Positions 1 through 5,127 of a DNA stretch of 5,127 bases are shown one piece after another (the stretch's first letter is position 1; every line of letters starts with the position of its first letter). The stretch is from an uncultured Collinsella sp. (lineage in GTDB: Bacteria; Actinomycetota; Coriobacteriia; Coriobacteriales; Coriobacteriaceae). The stretch spans positions 1-5,127 of the forward strand of contig USOF01000114.1 in assembly GCA_900556285.1 (NCBI GenBank). The letters run 5' to 3'. A program made the translations under genes and the position numbers. Under the pieces are notes generated by a model. That model was not told the origin of the DNA. It saw nothing but the letters and a program-made list of their open reading frames with translations, and did not search any database.

Positions 1-1736
1 GTACGGACCAAGGCGTCCTTGCCGCCGAGCTGCTCGTAGGCCAACTGCAGTTTGAGCACGCGGTGCACCACCAGATCGGGGTAGCGACGGATGGGACTCG
101 TAAAGTGACAGTAGCACGGCGCGGCGAGCGCAAAGTGGCCCTCGTTGCGCGGCTTGTACAGCGCGCGCTGCATGCTGCGCAGAAGCAGCATGTTGACGAG
201 CGGTGCGTTGGCCGTACCGGCGGCAGCATCGACTGCGGCCTGCAGCTCATCGGGACTCCCCAGGGCAATACCGGCAGCACGGCGATCGTCGATGATGCCT
301 AGCTGCGCCAGCGCAACGGCGGCACCGTGCAGGCTATCGGGGCTCGGATCCTCATGCACGCGATAGCAGGCCTCGATATCACGGTCCGCCAGCCACTCTG
401 CAACGCACTCGTTGGCGAGCAGCATGGCTTCCTCGATAAGCGACGTGGCACACGAACGCTCACGCGCCACAATCTGCACGGGCACTCCGTCCTCATCCAA
501 TAGAGCGCGAATCTCGGCCGTGTCAAAATCGACTGAGCCGCGGGCGCGACGAATACGACGGCGAAGTTCGGCGAGTTCGTTGGCGGCGACAAGGAAATCG
601 CCGAGGTCGATGTTGTAGCCGCGGGCGGTCTCCTCGCACGCAAGACCGCGCTCAAGCGCTTCCTCGCGCGAGGCCTCGGCAGCCGCAACATCCTCGGCCG
701 CACCCTCCAGCACCGAATACTCAACCGCACCGGCACGCACCAGCAGCGCCTCGGCGCCGTCATAGTCCATACGCACACGCGAGCGAATCACGCTGGGGTA
801 CGGATCGTAATGCCGCACGCGACCCCGCTCATCGAGCTCGATATCGACGGTAAACGCAAGACGGTCCTCGTCAGGGCGAAGCGAGCACAGGTCACAGGAC
901 AGGCGTTCGGGCAGCATGGGAAGCACGCGATCGGCCAGATACACCGATGTCGTACGATGGCGAGCCTCAAGATCGATATGCCCGTCCCAAGCCACATAGT
1001 GTGAAACGTCGGCGATATGCACACCCAGCTTGTAGCCACCCTCGGGCGTGCGCTCCAGCGAAATGGCATCGTCAAAGTCGCGCGCGTCGACCGGGTCGAT
1101 CGTGATGACAAAGCGGTCGCGCAGATCGCGGCGGAGCGGGTCCTTAAGCGCCGCGGACACATCGAGCGAAAGCCCCTCGGCCTCGTCTAGCGCGGTCTCG
1201 GGATAGCTATCGGTATAGCCGTAACGCGCCATCACATATTGAACGCCCAAATCGGGCGCGTCATCTCCGCCAATGCGGCGTTCGATCGTCACGGTGCCCG
1301 ATTCCAGGCGCGTCGGGTAGGTCAAAATGCGCGCGACAACGGCATCACCCGGGTGGACACCCAGACGATCCGCCGAGGTATCCTCGGGCAAAATGAAGAA
1401 GTCGGCCTTCAAGCGCGAATCGAGCGGCTCGATCACACCGAGCGGACCGGCGGTCTGGTACGTACCCACCACGCTTATGGCTGCGCGCTCAACTACGCCC
1501 TCGATCACGGCGCGACGCTCGCCATGCGGGCTATTCTTAATGCTCACGGCAACGGTATCGCCGTCCATGATCTCACGCTTGCCGCGACCCATGACCTTGT
1601 AGTCGCCATTCTCGGTTATGACATAGGCACTGTGCTCATGGAGCTGCACGCGCCCGGTCAGGCTCGGACGGCGTTCGCTGCGCACCGGCCCGCGCTTATT
1701 GCGAGCTCCACGCTTATGCTTGTTATTGCGCCCCAT
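1..1736 (-). CDS. rnr: Ribonuclease R (RNase II/VacB family), 3' end cut by window edge
   Basis: RNase R is a processive 3'-5' exoribonuclease that degrades structured RNA and takes part in RNA quality control. My translation of the minus strand from 1736 to the edge is open for 578 codons. Residues 1-25 form a basic tail (MGRNNKHKRGARNKRG), about 26-68 and 85-155 look like two cold-shock/OB domains, and from about 198 onward lies the RNB domain. The catalytic signature DPVDARDFDDA begins at 214, giving D214, D220, D222 and D223, which match the four metal-binding aspartates of the family. The HFTSPIRRYPDL motif (544-555) carries the conserved active-site arginines. The ATG start has AGGAGG 4 nt upstream and an in-frame TAG five codons upstream, so no longer form is possible. 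The helix-turn-helix domain that begins many RNase R proteins is absent. The rest of RNB and the expected S1 domain lie beyond the window. Family assignment is firm; RNase II proper is less likely in this lineage. Confidence 0.96.
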   Translation of the reverse strand, partial: MGRNNKHKRGARNKRGPVRSERRPSLTGRVQLHEHSAYVITENGDYKVMGRGKREIMDGDTVAVSIKNSPHGERRAVIEGVVERAAISVVGTYQTAGPLGVIEPLDSRLKADFFILPEDTSADRLGVHPGDAVVARILTYPTRLESGTVTIERRIGGDDAPDLGVQYVMARYGYTDSYPETALDEAEGLSLDVSAALKDPLRRDLRDRFVITIDPVDARDFDDAISLERTPEGGYKLGVHIADVSHYVAWDGHIDLEARHRTTSVYLADRVLPMLPERLSCDLCSLRPDEDRLAFTVDIELDERGRVRHYDPYPSVIRSRVRMDYDGAEALLVRAGAVEYSVLEGAAEDVAAAEASREEALERGLACEETARGYNIDLGDFLVAANELAELRRRIRRARGSVDFDTAEIRALLDEDGVPVQIVARERSCATSLIEEAMLLANECVAEWLADRDIEACYRVHEDPSPDSLHGAAVALAQLGIIDDRRAAGIALGSPDELQAAVDAAAGTANAPLVNMLLLRSMQRALYKPRNEGHFALAAPCYCHFTSPIRRYPDLVVHRVLKLQLAYEQLGGKDALVR

Positions 1737-1740
1737 GGCG

Positions 1741-1746
1741 CCTCCT
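1741..1746 (-). promoter_or_regulatory. Shine-Dalgarno site of rnr
   Basis: The minus strand reads AGGAGG followed by a 4-nt spacer and the ATG at 1736. The match is perfect but the spacing is short. It fixes the rnr start because an in-frame TAG lies just upstream. I see no convincing promoter between here and the terminator at 1814. The best -10 candidate (TAGACT, 1771-1776) lacks a recognisable -35, so rnr could have a weak or activator-dependent promoter or be fed by read-through from ftsX. Confidence 0.8.
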
Positions 1747-1813
1747 AACTATCGATTGCGAACTCCAAAGAGTCTACCCAAATGATTCGCTTTCCTGCCG
1801 TCCCCTAGGGATC

Positions 1814-1847
1814 AAAAAACGGGCCGCCCCATAAGAGACGACCCGTT
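1814..1847 (-). terminator. Intrinsic terminator after ftsX
   Basis: On the minus strand, AACGGGTCG pairs with CGGCCCGTT in a 9-bp stem (one G-U wobble) around a 12-nt loop. A run of six T (1814-1819) overlaps its 3' end. It starts about 24 nt past the ftsX stop codon and lies before the rnr start, so it should end the ftsE-ftsX transcript and separate it at least partly from rnr. Confidence 0.88.
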
Positions 1848-1871
1848 GGAAGGGATGAATTCCAGGCATGC

Positions 1872-2792
1872 CTACACGCGCAGGTAGCGACGCATGGCGA
1901 TGGCAGAACCAAAGAGGCCGATAATCACGCCGACCAGAATCAGCGCAGCATAGGTCACCAGGTAGTACTGCATCGGCAGGGCAAACGACATCCAGCCGAT
2001 GCTCTCCTGCAAACGCGGAATCATCAGATTGCGCAGCAGCTCCAGAACGCCGATGGAAAGCAGCGAGCCCAAAATGGCCTGCAGTACGCCCTCGGTGATA
2101 AACGGGCCACGAATGAAGCCGTTGCTGGCGCCGACCAGACGCATAATCGCAATCTCACGACGACGCGCCGTAATGGACAGGCGAATCGTGTTGTTGATGA
2201 AGATGAATGCGATAAAGGTCAGAAGGCCAACGAGCACCACGGCGGCGATGCGGATGTAGTTGGTCACCTGGAACAGGCGGCTCACTTCCTCCTGGCCGTA
2301 CAGCACGCTCGCGTTGACGTCGCCGTCATCCGCGATCTTCTGGAAATCGGCATCCTTCTTGAGCTTCTTGGCCGTGCTCTCGACCTGAGACGGATCGTCC
2401 ATCTCAATCGCAAACGAGGCGGGCAGCGGGTTCTGGCCGTCGAGCGCGCTCATGGTGGCGTCGGCGTTACCCGACATCTTGCTCGTGTACTCGGCCAGCG
2501 CGTCGTCCTTGTCCTTATAGGTCACGGACTTGACGTTGCTCCACGTCTTGAGCTCGGCCTCAAAGGCCTGGATGTCTGCCTGATCGGCGTCATCGCTAAT
2601 AAAGGCATTAATGACAACCTGATCCTCGACGGTACCGATCACGGAGTTCAGCATCGCGGAACCCATAATGAACAGGCCGATGATAAACAGCGAAAGGAAG
2701 ATCGTGATGACGGCGCCGAGCGAGGTAGTCCAGTTACGGAAGAAGTGGCTGATTGCCTCTTTGAAGGAGTAGCCCACGTTAGTTGGTGCCAT
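1872..2792 (-). CDS. ftsX: Cell division ABC transporter permease FtsX
   Basis: FtsX is the membrane partner of the FtsE ATPase. The complex does not clearly transport a solute; it relays ATP-driven movement across the membrane to activate peptidoglycan hydrolases during division. The 306-residue protein is close to the usual family length. It has a short cytoplasmic N-terminus, helix 1 at about 24-46, an extracellular domain at about 50-175, then helices at about 180-200, 232-256 and 277-300. The cytoplasmic segment after helix 2 carries the conserved RRREIAIMRLVGAS (210-223), the coupling region of FtsX/MacB-type permeases. The ATG at 2792 lies inside the end of ftsE (14-nt overlap) and is preceded by GGGGAGG with an 11-nt gap, implying translational coupling. 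No hydrolase or adaptor gene is present in the window, so its periplasm-side partner cannot be named. Confidence 0.96.
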   Translation of the reverse strand: MAPTNVGYSFKEAISHFFRNWTTSLGAVITIFLSLFIIGLFIMGSAMLNSVIGTVEDQVVINAFISDDADQADIQAFEAELKTWSNVKSVTYKDKDDALAEYTSKMSGNADATMSALDGQNPLPASFAIEMDDPSQVESTAKKLKKDADFQKIADDGDVNASVLYGQEEVSRLFQVTNYIRIAAVVLVGLLTFIAFIFINNTIRLSITARRREIAIMRLVGASNGFIRGPFITEGVLQAILGSLLSIGVLELLRNLMIPRLQESIGWMSFALPMQYYLVTYAALILVGVIIGLFGSAIAMRRYLRV

Positions 2793-3999
2793 AGTTGCCG
2801 TAACCTCCCCTCTCCTGGTCGCGAATAACGTGGCCGCCCTCGAGGGCGATCACGCGACGGTGCATGCTATCGACCATCTCGCGGTCGTGCGTGGCGCCGA
2901 TCACGGTGGTGCCGGTGCGGTTAATACGCTCGAGCAGCTTCATGATGCCCAGCGAGATCGCCGGGTCGAGGTTGCCCGTGGGCTCGTCGCAGATGAGCAG
3001 CGGCGGGCGGTTGACCATGGCGCGAGCAACGGAGACGCGCTGCTGCTCGCCGCCGGAAAGCTGGTCGGGCAGGGAATCCATCTGATCCGCCAAACCCACC
3101 AGGCGCAGCACCTCGGGCACCTGGGCGCGGATAACGCCGCGGGGCTTGCCGATGCACTGCAGGGCAAACGCCACGTTTTCGTAGGCGGTCTTTTGCGGCA
3201 GAAGCTTAAAGTCCTGGAACACGGCGCCAATCTGGCGGCGCAGGAACGGAACCTTGCGGTTCTTGATCTTCATGAGGTCCTGACCGGCAACCAGGATGCG
3301 GCCGCTCGTCGGCTTGACGTCACGGTTGAGCGTCGACAGCAGCGTGGTCTTACCCGAGCCGGAGTGACCGACCAGGAAGACGAACTCGCCCGGATAGATC
3401 TCGATGTTGATGTCGTCGAGTGCAGGCTTGTTGGGCTGTGCCGGATAGATCTTGGTGACATGCTCCATAAGGATGACGGGCTCGACACCGGCCTGCTTGG
3501 CCATCTTCTTGCGGCTGGCCTGCGGATCGATGGGCGCAAACACCGACGTAAAATCGGGGTTGTTGAGCGCGTTATCGAGGCTTGCGACCTCGGCTGCCTG
3601 ATCGCTCTCGACCACCGGGGCAGCAGGCTGCGTGGGGTCGGGAATAGCGGCAAAGAGACCGGACTGCGCAGGCTGAGGAGCCGGCGTCGCAGGGGCCAAG
3701 GGGTCGGGAATGCCGGCCATGGTAGGCTGCGGCGTGGCGGCACCAGCCTGAGGCTGCTCCACGCGAGCGGTCACGGCCTGAACGGGCTCAAAACCCGCCG
3801 TGCCGGAAAGCGCGACATCGCTGGTTGGATTGTAGGCAAAGGGATCGGATGCCGGCTGTGCCTGATCTGCCGGCTGAGCGGGGGCCTGAGCAACAGGCTG
3901 GCCCTCTGAATCCGGAGTGGCGAAACGACTGCCCTGGACGCCTGCCTGCGTCTTGGGGGCATCATCGCCCGCACCGGAGGTACGGAAGTGGTTACCCAC
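2779..3999 (-). CDS. ftsE: Cell division ATP-binding protein FtsE with long N-terminal extension
   Basis: FtsE is the cytoplasmic ATPase that drives FtsX. The 406-residue product is far longer than the usual 220-230. The ATPase core starts near residue 175 (VILMEHVTKIYP). It has Walker A GHSGSGKTT (211-219), the Q-loop with Q262 in VFQDFKLLPQ, signature LSGGEQQR (314-321), Walker B LLICDEP (334-340), D-loop NLD (343-345) and H-loop H371, so it should be catalytically competent. FKLLPQ and EPTGNLDP are typical of FtsE. Residues 1 to about 172 are a Pro/Ala/Gln-rich, probably disordered extension. The start is GTG at 3999, with AAGGAG 5 nt upstream. Internal ATG codons at residues 166 and 178, nearer a canonical start, have no good Shine-Dalgarno site. 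The gene overlaps ftsX by 14 nt. The identity is certain; the role of the extension is unknown. Confidence 0.95.
   Translation of the reverse strand: MGNHFRTSGAGDDAPKTQAGVQGSRFATPDSEGQPVAQAPAQPADQAQPASDPFAYNPTSDVALSGTAGFEPVQAVTARVEQPQAGAATPQPTMAGIPDPLAPATPAPQPAQSGLFAAIPDPTQPAAPVVESDQAAEVASLDNALNNPDFTSVFAPIDPQASRKKMAKQAGVEPVILMEHVTKIYPAQPNKPALDDINIEIYPGEFVFLVGHSGSGKTTLLSTLNRDVKPTSGRILVAGQDLMKIKNRKVPFLRRQIGAVFQDFKLLPQKTAYENVAFALQCIGKPRGVIRAQVPEVLRLVGLADQMDSLPDQLSGGEQQRVSVARAMVNRPPLLICDEPTGNLDPAISLGIMKLLERINRTGTTVIGATHDREMVDSMHRRVIALEGGHVIRDQERGGYGNYGTN
2804..2810 (-). promoter_or_regulatory. Shine-Dalgarno site of ftsX inside ftsE
   Basis: GGGGAGG on the minus strand lies 11 nt before the ftsX ATG and within the final codons of ftsE. 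It there encodes part of the Glu-Arg-Gly-Gly-Tyr stretch of the glycine-rich FtsE tail. The arrangement supports coupled synthesis of the two subunits. Confidence 0.75.
3634..3711 (-). repeat. Short direct repeat encoding IPDP motifs in the FtsE extension
   Basis: The 12-mer GGGGTCGGGAAT (plus strand) occurs at 3634-3645 and 3700-3711, 66 nt apart and in the same reading frame. On the minus strand each copy encodes Ile-Pro-Asp-Pro (residues 97-100 and 119-122 of FtsE). A looser relative, Ala-Pro-Ile-Asp-Pro, occurs at 155-159. The repeats may come from internal duplication in a low-complexity linker or may be a repeated short binding motif. Confidence 0.6.
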
Positions 4000-4004
4000 T
4001 GGTG

Positions 4005-4010
4005 CTCCTT
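4005..4010 (-). promoter_or_regulatory. Shine-Dalgarno site deciding the GTG start of ftsE
   Basis: AAGGAG on the minus strand is followed by 5 nt and GTG at 3999. This is the best ribosome-binding site in the ftsE region and supports translation from the long start that includes the N-terminal extension. Confidence 0.8.
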
Positions 4011-4044
4011 ATCGTCGTGCGTTTAAACTACATGAGCGCTTTAT

Positions 4045-4053
4045 ATTTTAGCA
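4045..4053 (-). promoter_or_regulatory. Probable extended -10 promoter of ftsE
   Basis: The minus strand reads TGC-TAAAAT, an extended -10 element (TGn plus a five-of-six match to TATAAT), in the only AT-rich patch of the intergenic region. The -35 region at 17-nt spacing (ATGTGC) is poor, as is common with extended -10 promoters. Transcription would begin near 4038, giving a leader of about 38 nt before the ftsE GTG. This is a motif-based prediction only. Confidence 0.5.
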
Positions 4054-4101
4054 GCATTAGCTTTACTGCACATAAGAAGCATGGCGGGGTTTGGTCTCAC
4101 C

Positions 4102-4224
4102 GGCCGCGCGCAGGGTTGCCTCCCAAATCGTCCTCGGACATGTCGGAGCCCCCGCTGCGCACTACGTGCGGCGGGGGCTCCTCCGTCCTGCGGAAAGATT
4201 TGGGAGGCAACCCTGCGCGCGGCC
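4102..4224. repeat. 123-bp palindrome with perfect 28-bp outer arms and an inner hairpin
   Basis: The outer arms 4102-4129 and 4197-4224 are exact reverse complements over 28 bp; the left arm begins GGCCGCGCGCAGGG and ends CCTCCCAAATC. Inside lies a second inverted repeat. GGAGCCCCCGC (4145-4155) pairs with GCGGGGGCTCC (4171-4181), continued by CGCAC/GTGCG (4158-4162/4166-4170) around a TAC loop, with two unpaired bases at 4156-4157. The two 15-nt spacers (4130-4144 and 4182-4196) pair poorly, and both inverted repeats share the centre near 4163. No coding potential is credible and I see no flanking target duplication. It sits between the transketolase terminator and the ftsE promoter. It could be a REP- or MITE-like dispersed palindrome, a cruciform-forming site or a structured RNA; the sequence alone does not decide. 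Confidence 0.92.
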
Positions 4225-4225
4225 T

Positions 4226-4253
4226 GCGGCTACTAAGGAGTCGCCGCGTTTTT
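4226..4253 (+). terminator. Plus-strand hairpin with T-tract, possible intrinsic terminator
   Basis: GCGGC-T-ACT (4226-4234) pairs with AGT-C-GCCGC (4239-4247) through eight base pairs and one T/C mismatch, with an AAGG loop. It is followed by G and TTTTT (4249-4253). The T-tract is on the plus strand only, so it would stop plus-strand transcripts. No plus-strand gene is recognisable upstream; it abuts the 123-bp palindrome and may belong to that element. Confidence 0.55.
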
Positions 4254-4271
4254 CTTGGGGTGCTGCATATA

Positions 4272-4346
4272 CAAAGTTGGGAGGGCTGAGTTGCACTTTG
4301 CTGATATGAGCCCGCTTCCCGGAGGAAGCCCTTACTTGGTGCGGGC
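4272..4346. other. Non-coding patch with small inverted repeats
   Basis: Between the plus-strand hairpin and the transketolase terminator I see no gene. CAAAGT (4272-4277) is inverted as ACTTTG (4295-4300). GCTTCC (4314-4319) pairs with GGAAGC (4324-4329) around CGGA. GCCCGC (4310-4315) can instead pair with GCGGGC (4341-4346). These are short, mutually exclusive in part, and could arise by chance in GC-rich DNA. No riboswitch or tRNA pattern is recognisable. Confidence 0.35.
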
Positions 4347-4364
4347 CTGATTTGTTTGTTGCCG

Positions 4365-4401
4365 AAAAAACAGGGGCGCCCTCTTTGGGGACGCCCCTGT
4401 T
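4365..4401 (-). terminator. Strong intrinsic terminator after the transketolase gene
   Basis: The minus strand has a perfect 10-bp stem, AACAGGGGCG with CGCCCCTGTT (4369-4378 and 4392-4401). It extends by three further C-G pairs past a single bulged base, with a small AT-containing loop. A run of six T (4365-4370) overlaps the 3' arm. It lies about 47 nt past the transketolase stop and should isolate that gene from ftsE. Confidence 0.92.
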
Positions 4402-4447
4402 CTGGCTTGTTTGCGGTTGTCGAAGCGATGCTTTGCCTCGTCTAGCC

Positions 4448-5127
4448 TTATGCCAAGAACTCCTTGGTGGTCGCCACGATGTTGGCGGCGTCCAGGCCGT
4501 ACTTGTGCAGGAGCTCGGCACCCGGGCCGGACTCACCGAAGGTGTCGTTGACGCCGATCTTCTTGAGCGACGTCGGGCACTGCTCGCACAGGACGTCGGC
4601 AACGGCGCTGCCCAGGCCACCGATCACAGAGTGCTCCTCGACGGTCACGACGTGACCGGTCTTGGTGGCGCTCTTGACGATCAGGTCGGCATCGATGGGC
4701 TTGATGGTGTGCATGTTGATGACCTCGGCGTCGATGCCCTCGGCAGCGAGCTGCTCGGCGGCCTCGAGAGCCTCGCCGACCATCAGGCCGCAGGCAATGA
4801 TGGTCACATCGGCGCCCTCGCGCATGACAATGCCCTTACCCAACTCGAACTTGTAGGTCTCGGGGTCGTTGATAACCGGCGAGGCCAAACGAGCGAAGCG
4901 CATGTACACCGGACCGTCGCACTCGTAGGCGGCGCGCGTCACGGCGCGGGCCTCGACGTCGTCGGCAGGAACGATCACAGTCATGCCAGGGATGACGCGC
5001 ATCAGGGCGATATCCTCGCAGCACTGGTGTGTGGCGCCGTCCTCGCCCACCGAGATACCGGCGTGCGTGGCGCCAATCTTAACGTTGAGATGCGGGTAGC
5101 CGATGGAGTTACGGACCTGCTCAAAGG
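4448..5127 (-). CDS. Transketolase C-terminal subunit (split type), 5' end cut by window edge
   Basis: Transketolase uses thiamine diphosphate to move two-carbon ketol units between sugar phosphates in the non-oxidative pentose phosphate pathway. The open frame runs from the right edge to TAA at 4448, giving 225 visible residues that begin FEQVRNSIGYPHLNVKIGA. The GEDGATHQ motif (visible residues 27-34) is the substrate-binding signature of the pyrimidine-binding domain, here followed by the CCEDIALMR and PGMTVIVPAD segments. Residues from about 105 on form the transketolase C-terminal domain (VTIIACGLMVGEALEAAEQL, VINMHTIKPID, VEEHSVIGGLG). The style matches the split form, in which a protein of about 310 residues pairs with a separate N-terminal thiamine-binding subunit; roughly 85-95 residues would then be missing. 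The GTG at 5050 is internal and not the start. Deoxyxylulose-phosphate synthase is a more distant alternative that fits these motifs less well. Confidence 0.92.
   Translation of the reverse strand, partial: FEQVRNSIGYPHLNVKIGATHAGISVGEDGATHQCCEDIALMRVIPGMTVIVPADDVEARAVTRAAYECDGPVYMRFARLASPVINDPETYKFELGKGIVMREGADVTIIACGLMVGEALEAAEQLAAEGIDAEVINMHTIKPIDADLIVKSATKTGHVVTVEEHSVIGGLGSAVADVLCEQCPTSLKKIGVNDTFGESGPGAELLHKYGLDAANIVATTKEFLA

Noticed and set aside
299..1162. Minus-strand open frames of 159 and 124 codons within rnr
   Set aside because: They lie in a different frame from the continuous RNase R reading frame, which has no stop from 1736 to the edge; their Arg/Pro/Ser-rich content is typical of shadow frames.
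1239..1748. 169-codon open frame on the plus strand opposite the start of rnr
   Set aside because: It mirrors the rnr codon pattern, has no Shine-Dalgarno support or recognisable domain, and overlaps the firmly identified rnr N-terminus.
2830..3909. 359-codon open frame on the plus strand opposite ftsE
   Set aside because: It is antisense to a certain ABC ATPase gene, its product is a low-complexity His/Gly/Arg/Leu-rich sequence with no domain, and such frames are expected opposite GC-rich codons.
4102..4224. CRISPR array or insertion sequence at the palindrome
   Set aside because: There is only one inverted pair, no direct repeat-spacer units, no transposase and no visible target-site duplication.
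3825..4309. Plus-strand open frames crossing the palindrome
   Set aside because: They run through the ftsE start and the inverted repeat, with no ribosome-binding site or domain; palindromic GC-rich DNA simply lacks stops there.
4448..5050. A complete 200-residue gene starting at the GTG at 5050
   Set aside because: The frame stays open to the window edge and the upstream residues (FEQVRNSIGYPHLNVKIG) belong to transketolase, so the GTG is an internal valine.

Overview
The window is a GC-rich bacterial chromosomal segment in which every recognisable gene lies on the minus strand. In transcription order (right to left) it holds the C-terminal part of a split transketolase, a 450-bp structured intergenic region, ftsE, ftsX, and most of rnr (RNase R). 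The GC-rich codon use, the split transketolase and the ftsE-ftsX-rnr order fit a high-GC Gram-positive lineage. Collinsella or another Coriobacteriia is my best guess, but that is inference from general resemblance and there is no rRNA or marker comparison behind it.

Region by region: (a) 1-1736 is rnr, running off the left edge. It has two cold-shock-like domains and most of the RNB catalytic domain with all four catalytic aspartates, but no N-terminal helix-turn-helix domain. (b) 1737-1871 holds the rnr Shine-Dalgarno site and a clear intrinsic terminator that ends the ftsEX transcript. (c) 1872-3999 is the ftsE-ftsX pair with a 14-nt overlap. FtsX is an ordinary four-helix protein. FtsE is a complete ABC ATPase preceded by an unusual Pro/Ala/Gln-rich extension of about 170 residues, supported by a GTG start with a good Shine-Dalgarno site. 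(d) 4000-4447 is the longest non-coding stretch. It has a probable extended -10 promoter for ftsE, a 123-bp palindrome with perfect 28-bp outer arms, a plus-strand hairpin plus T-tract with no plus-strand gene to terminate, a small hairpin-rich patch, and a strong terminator for the transketolase gene. (e) 4448-5127 is the 3' part of the transketolase C-terminal subunit, running off the right edge.

FtsE and FtsX form the membrane complex that couples cell division to peptidoglycan hydrolysis. RNase R degrades structured RNA and often works with tmRNA/SmpB; smpB frequently follows rnr in related gene orders but would lie outside this window. The transketolase belongs to the pentose phosphate pathway and is separated from ftsEX by its own terminator. 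The observations most worth following up are the 123-bp palindrome and the FtsE N-terminal extension.
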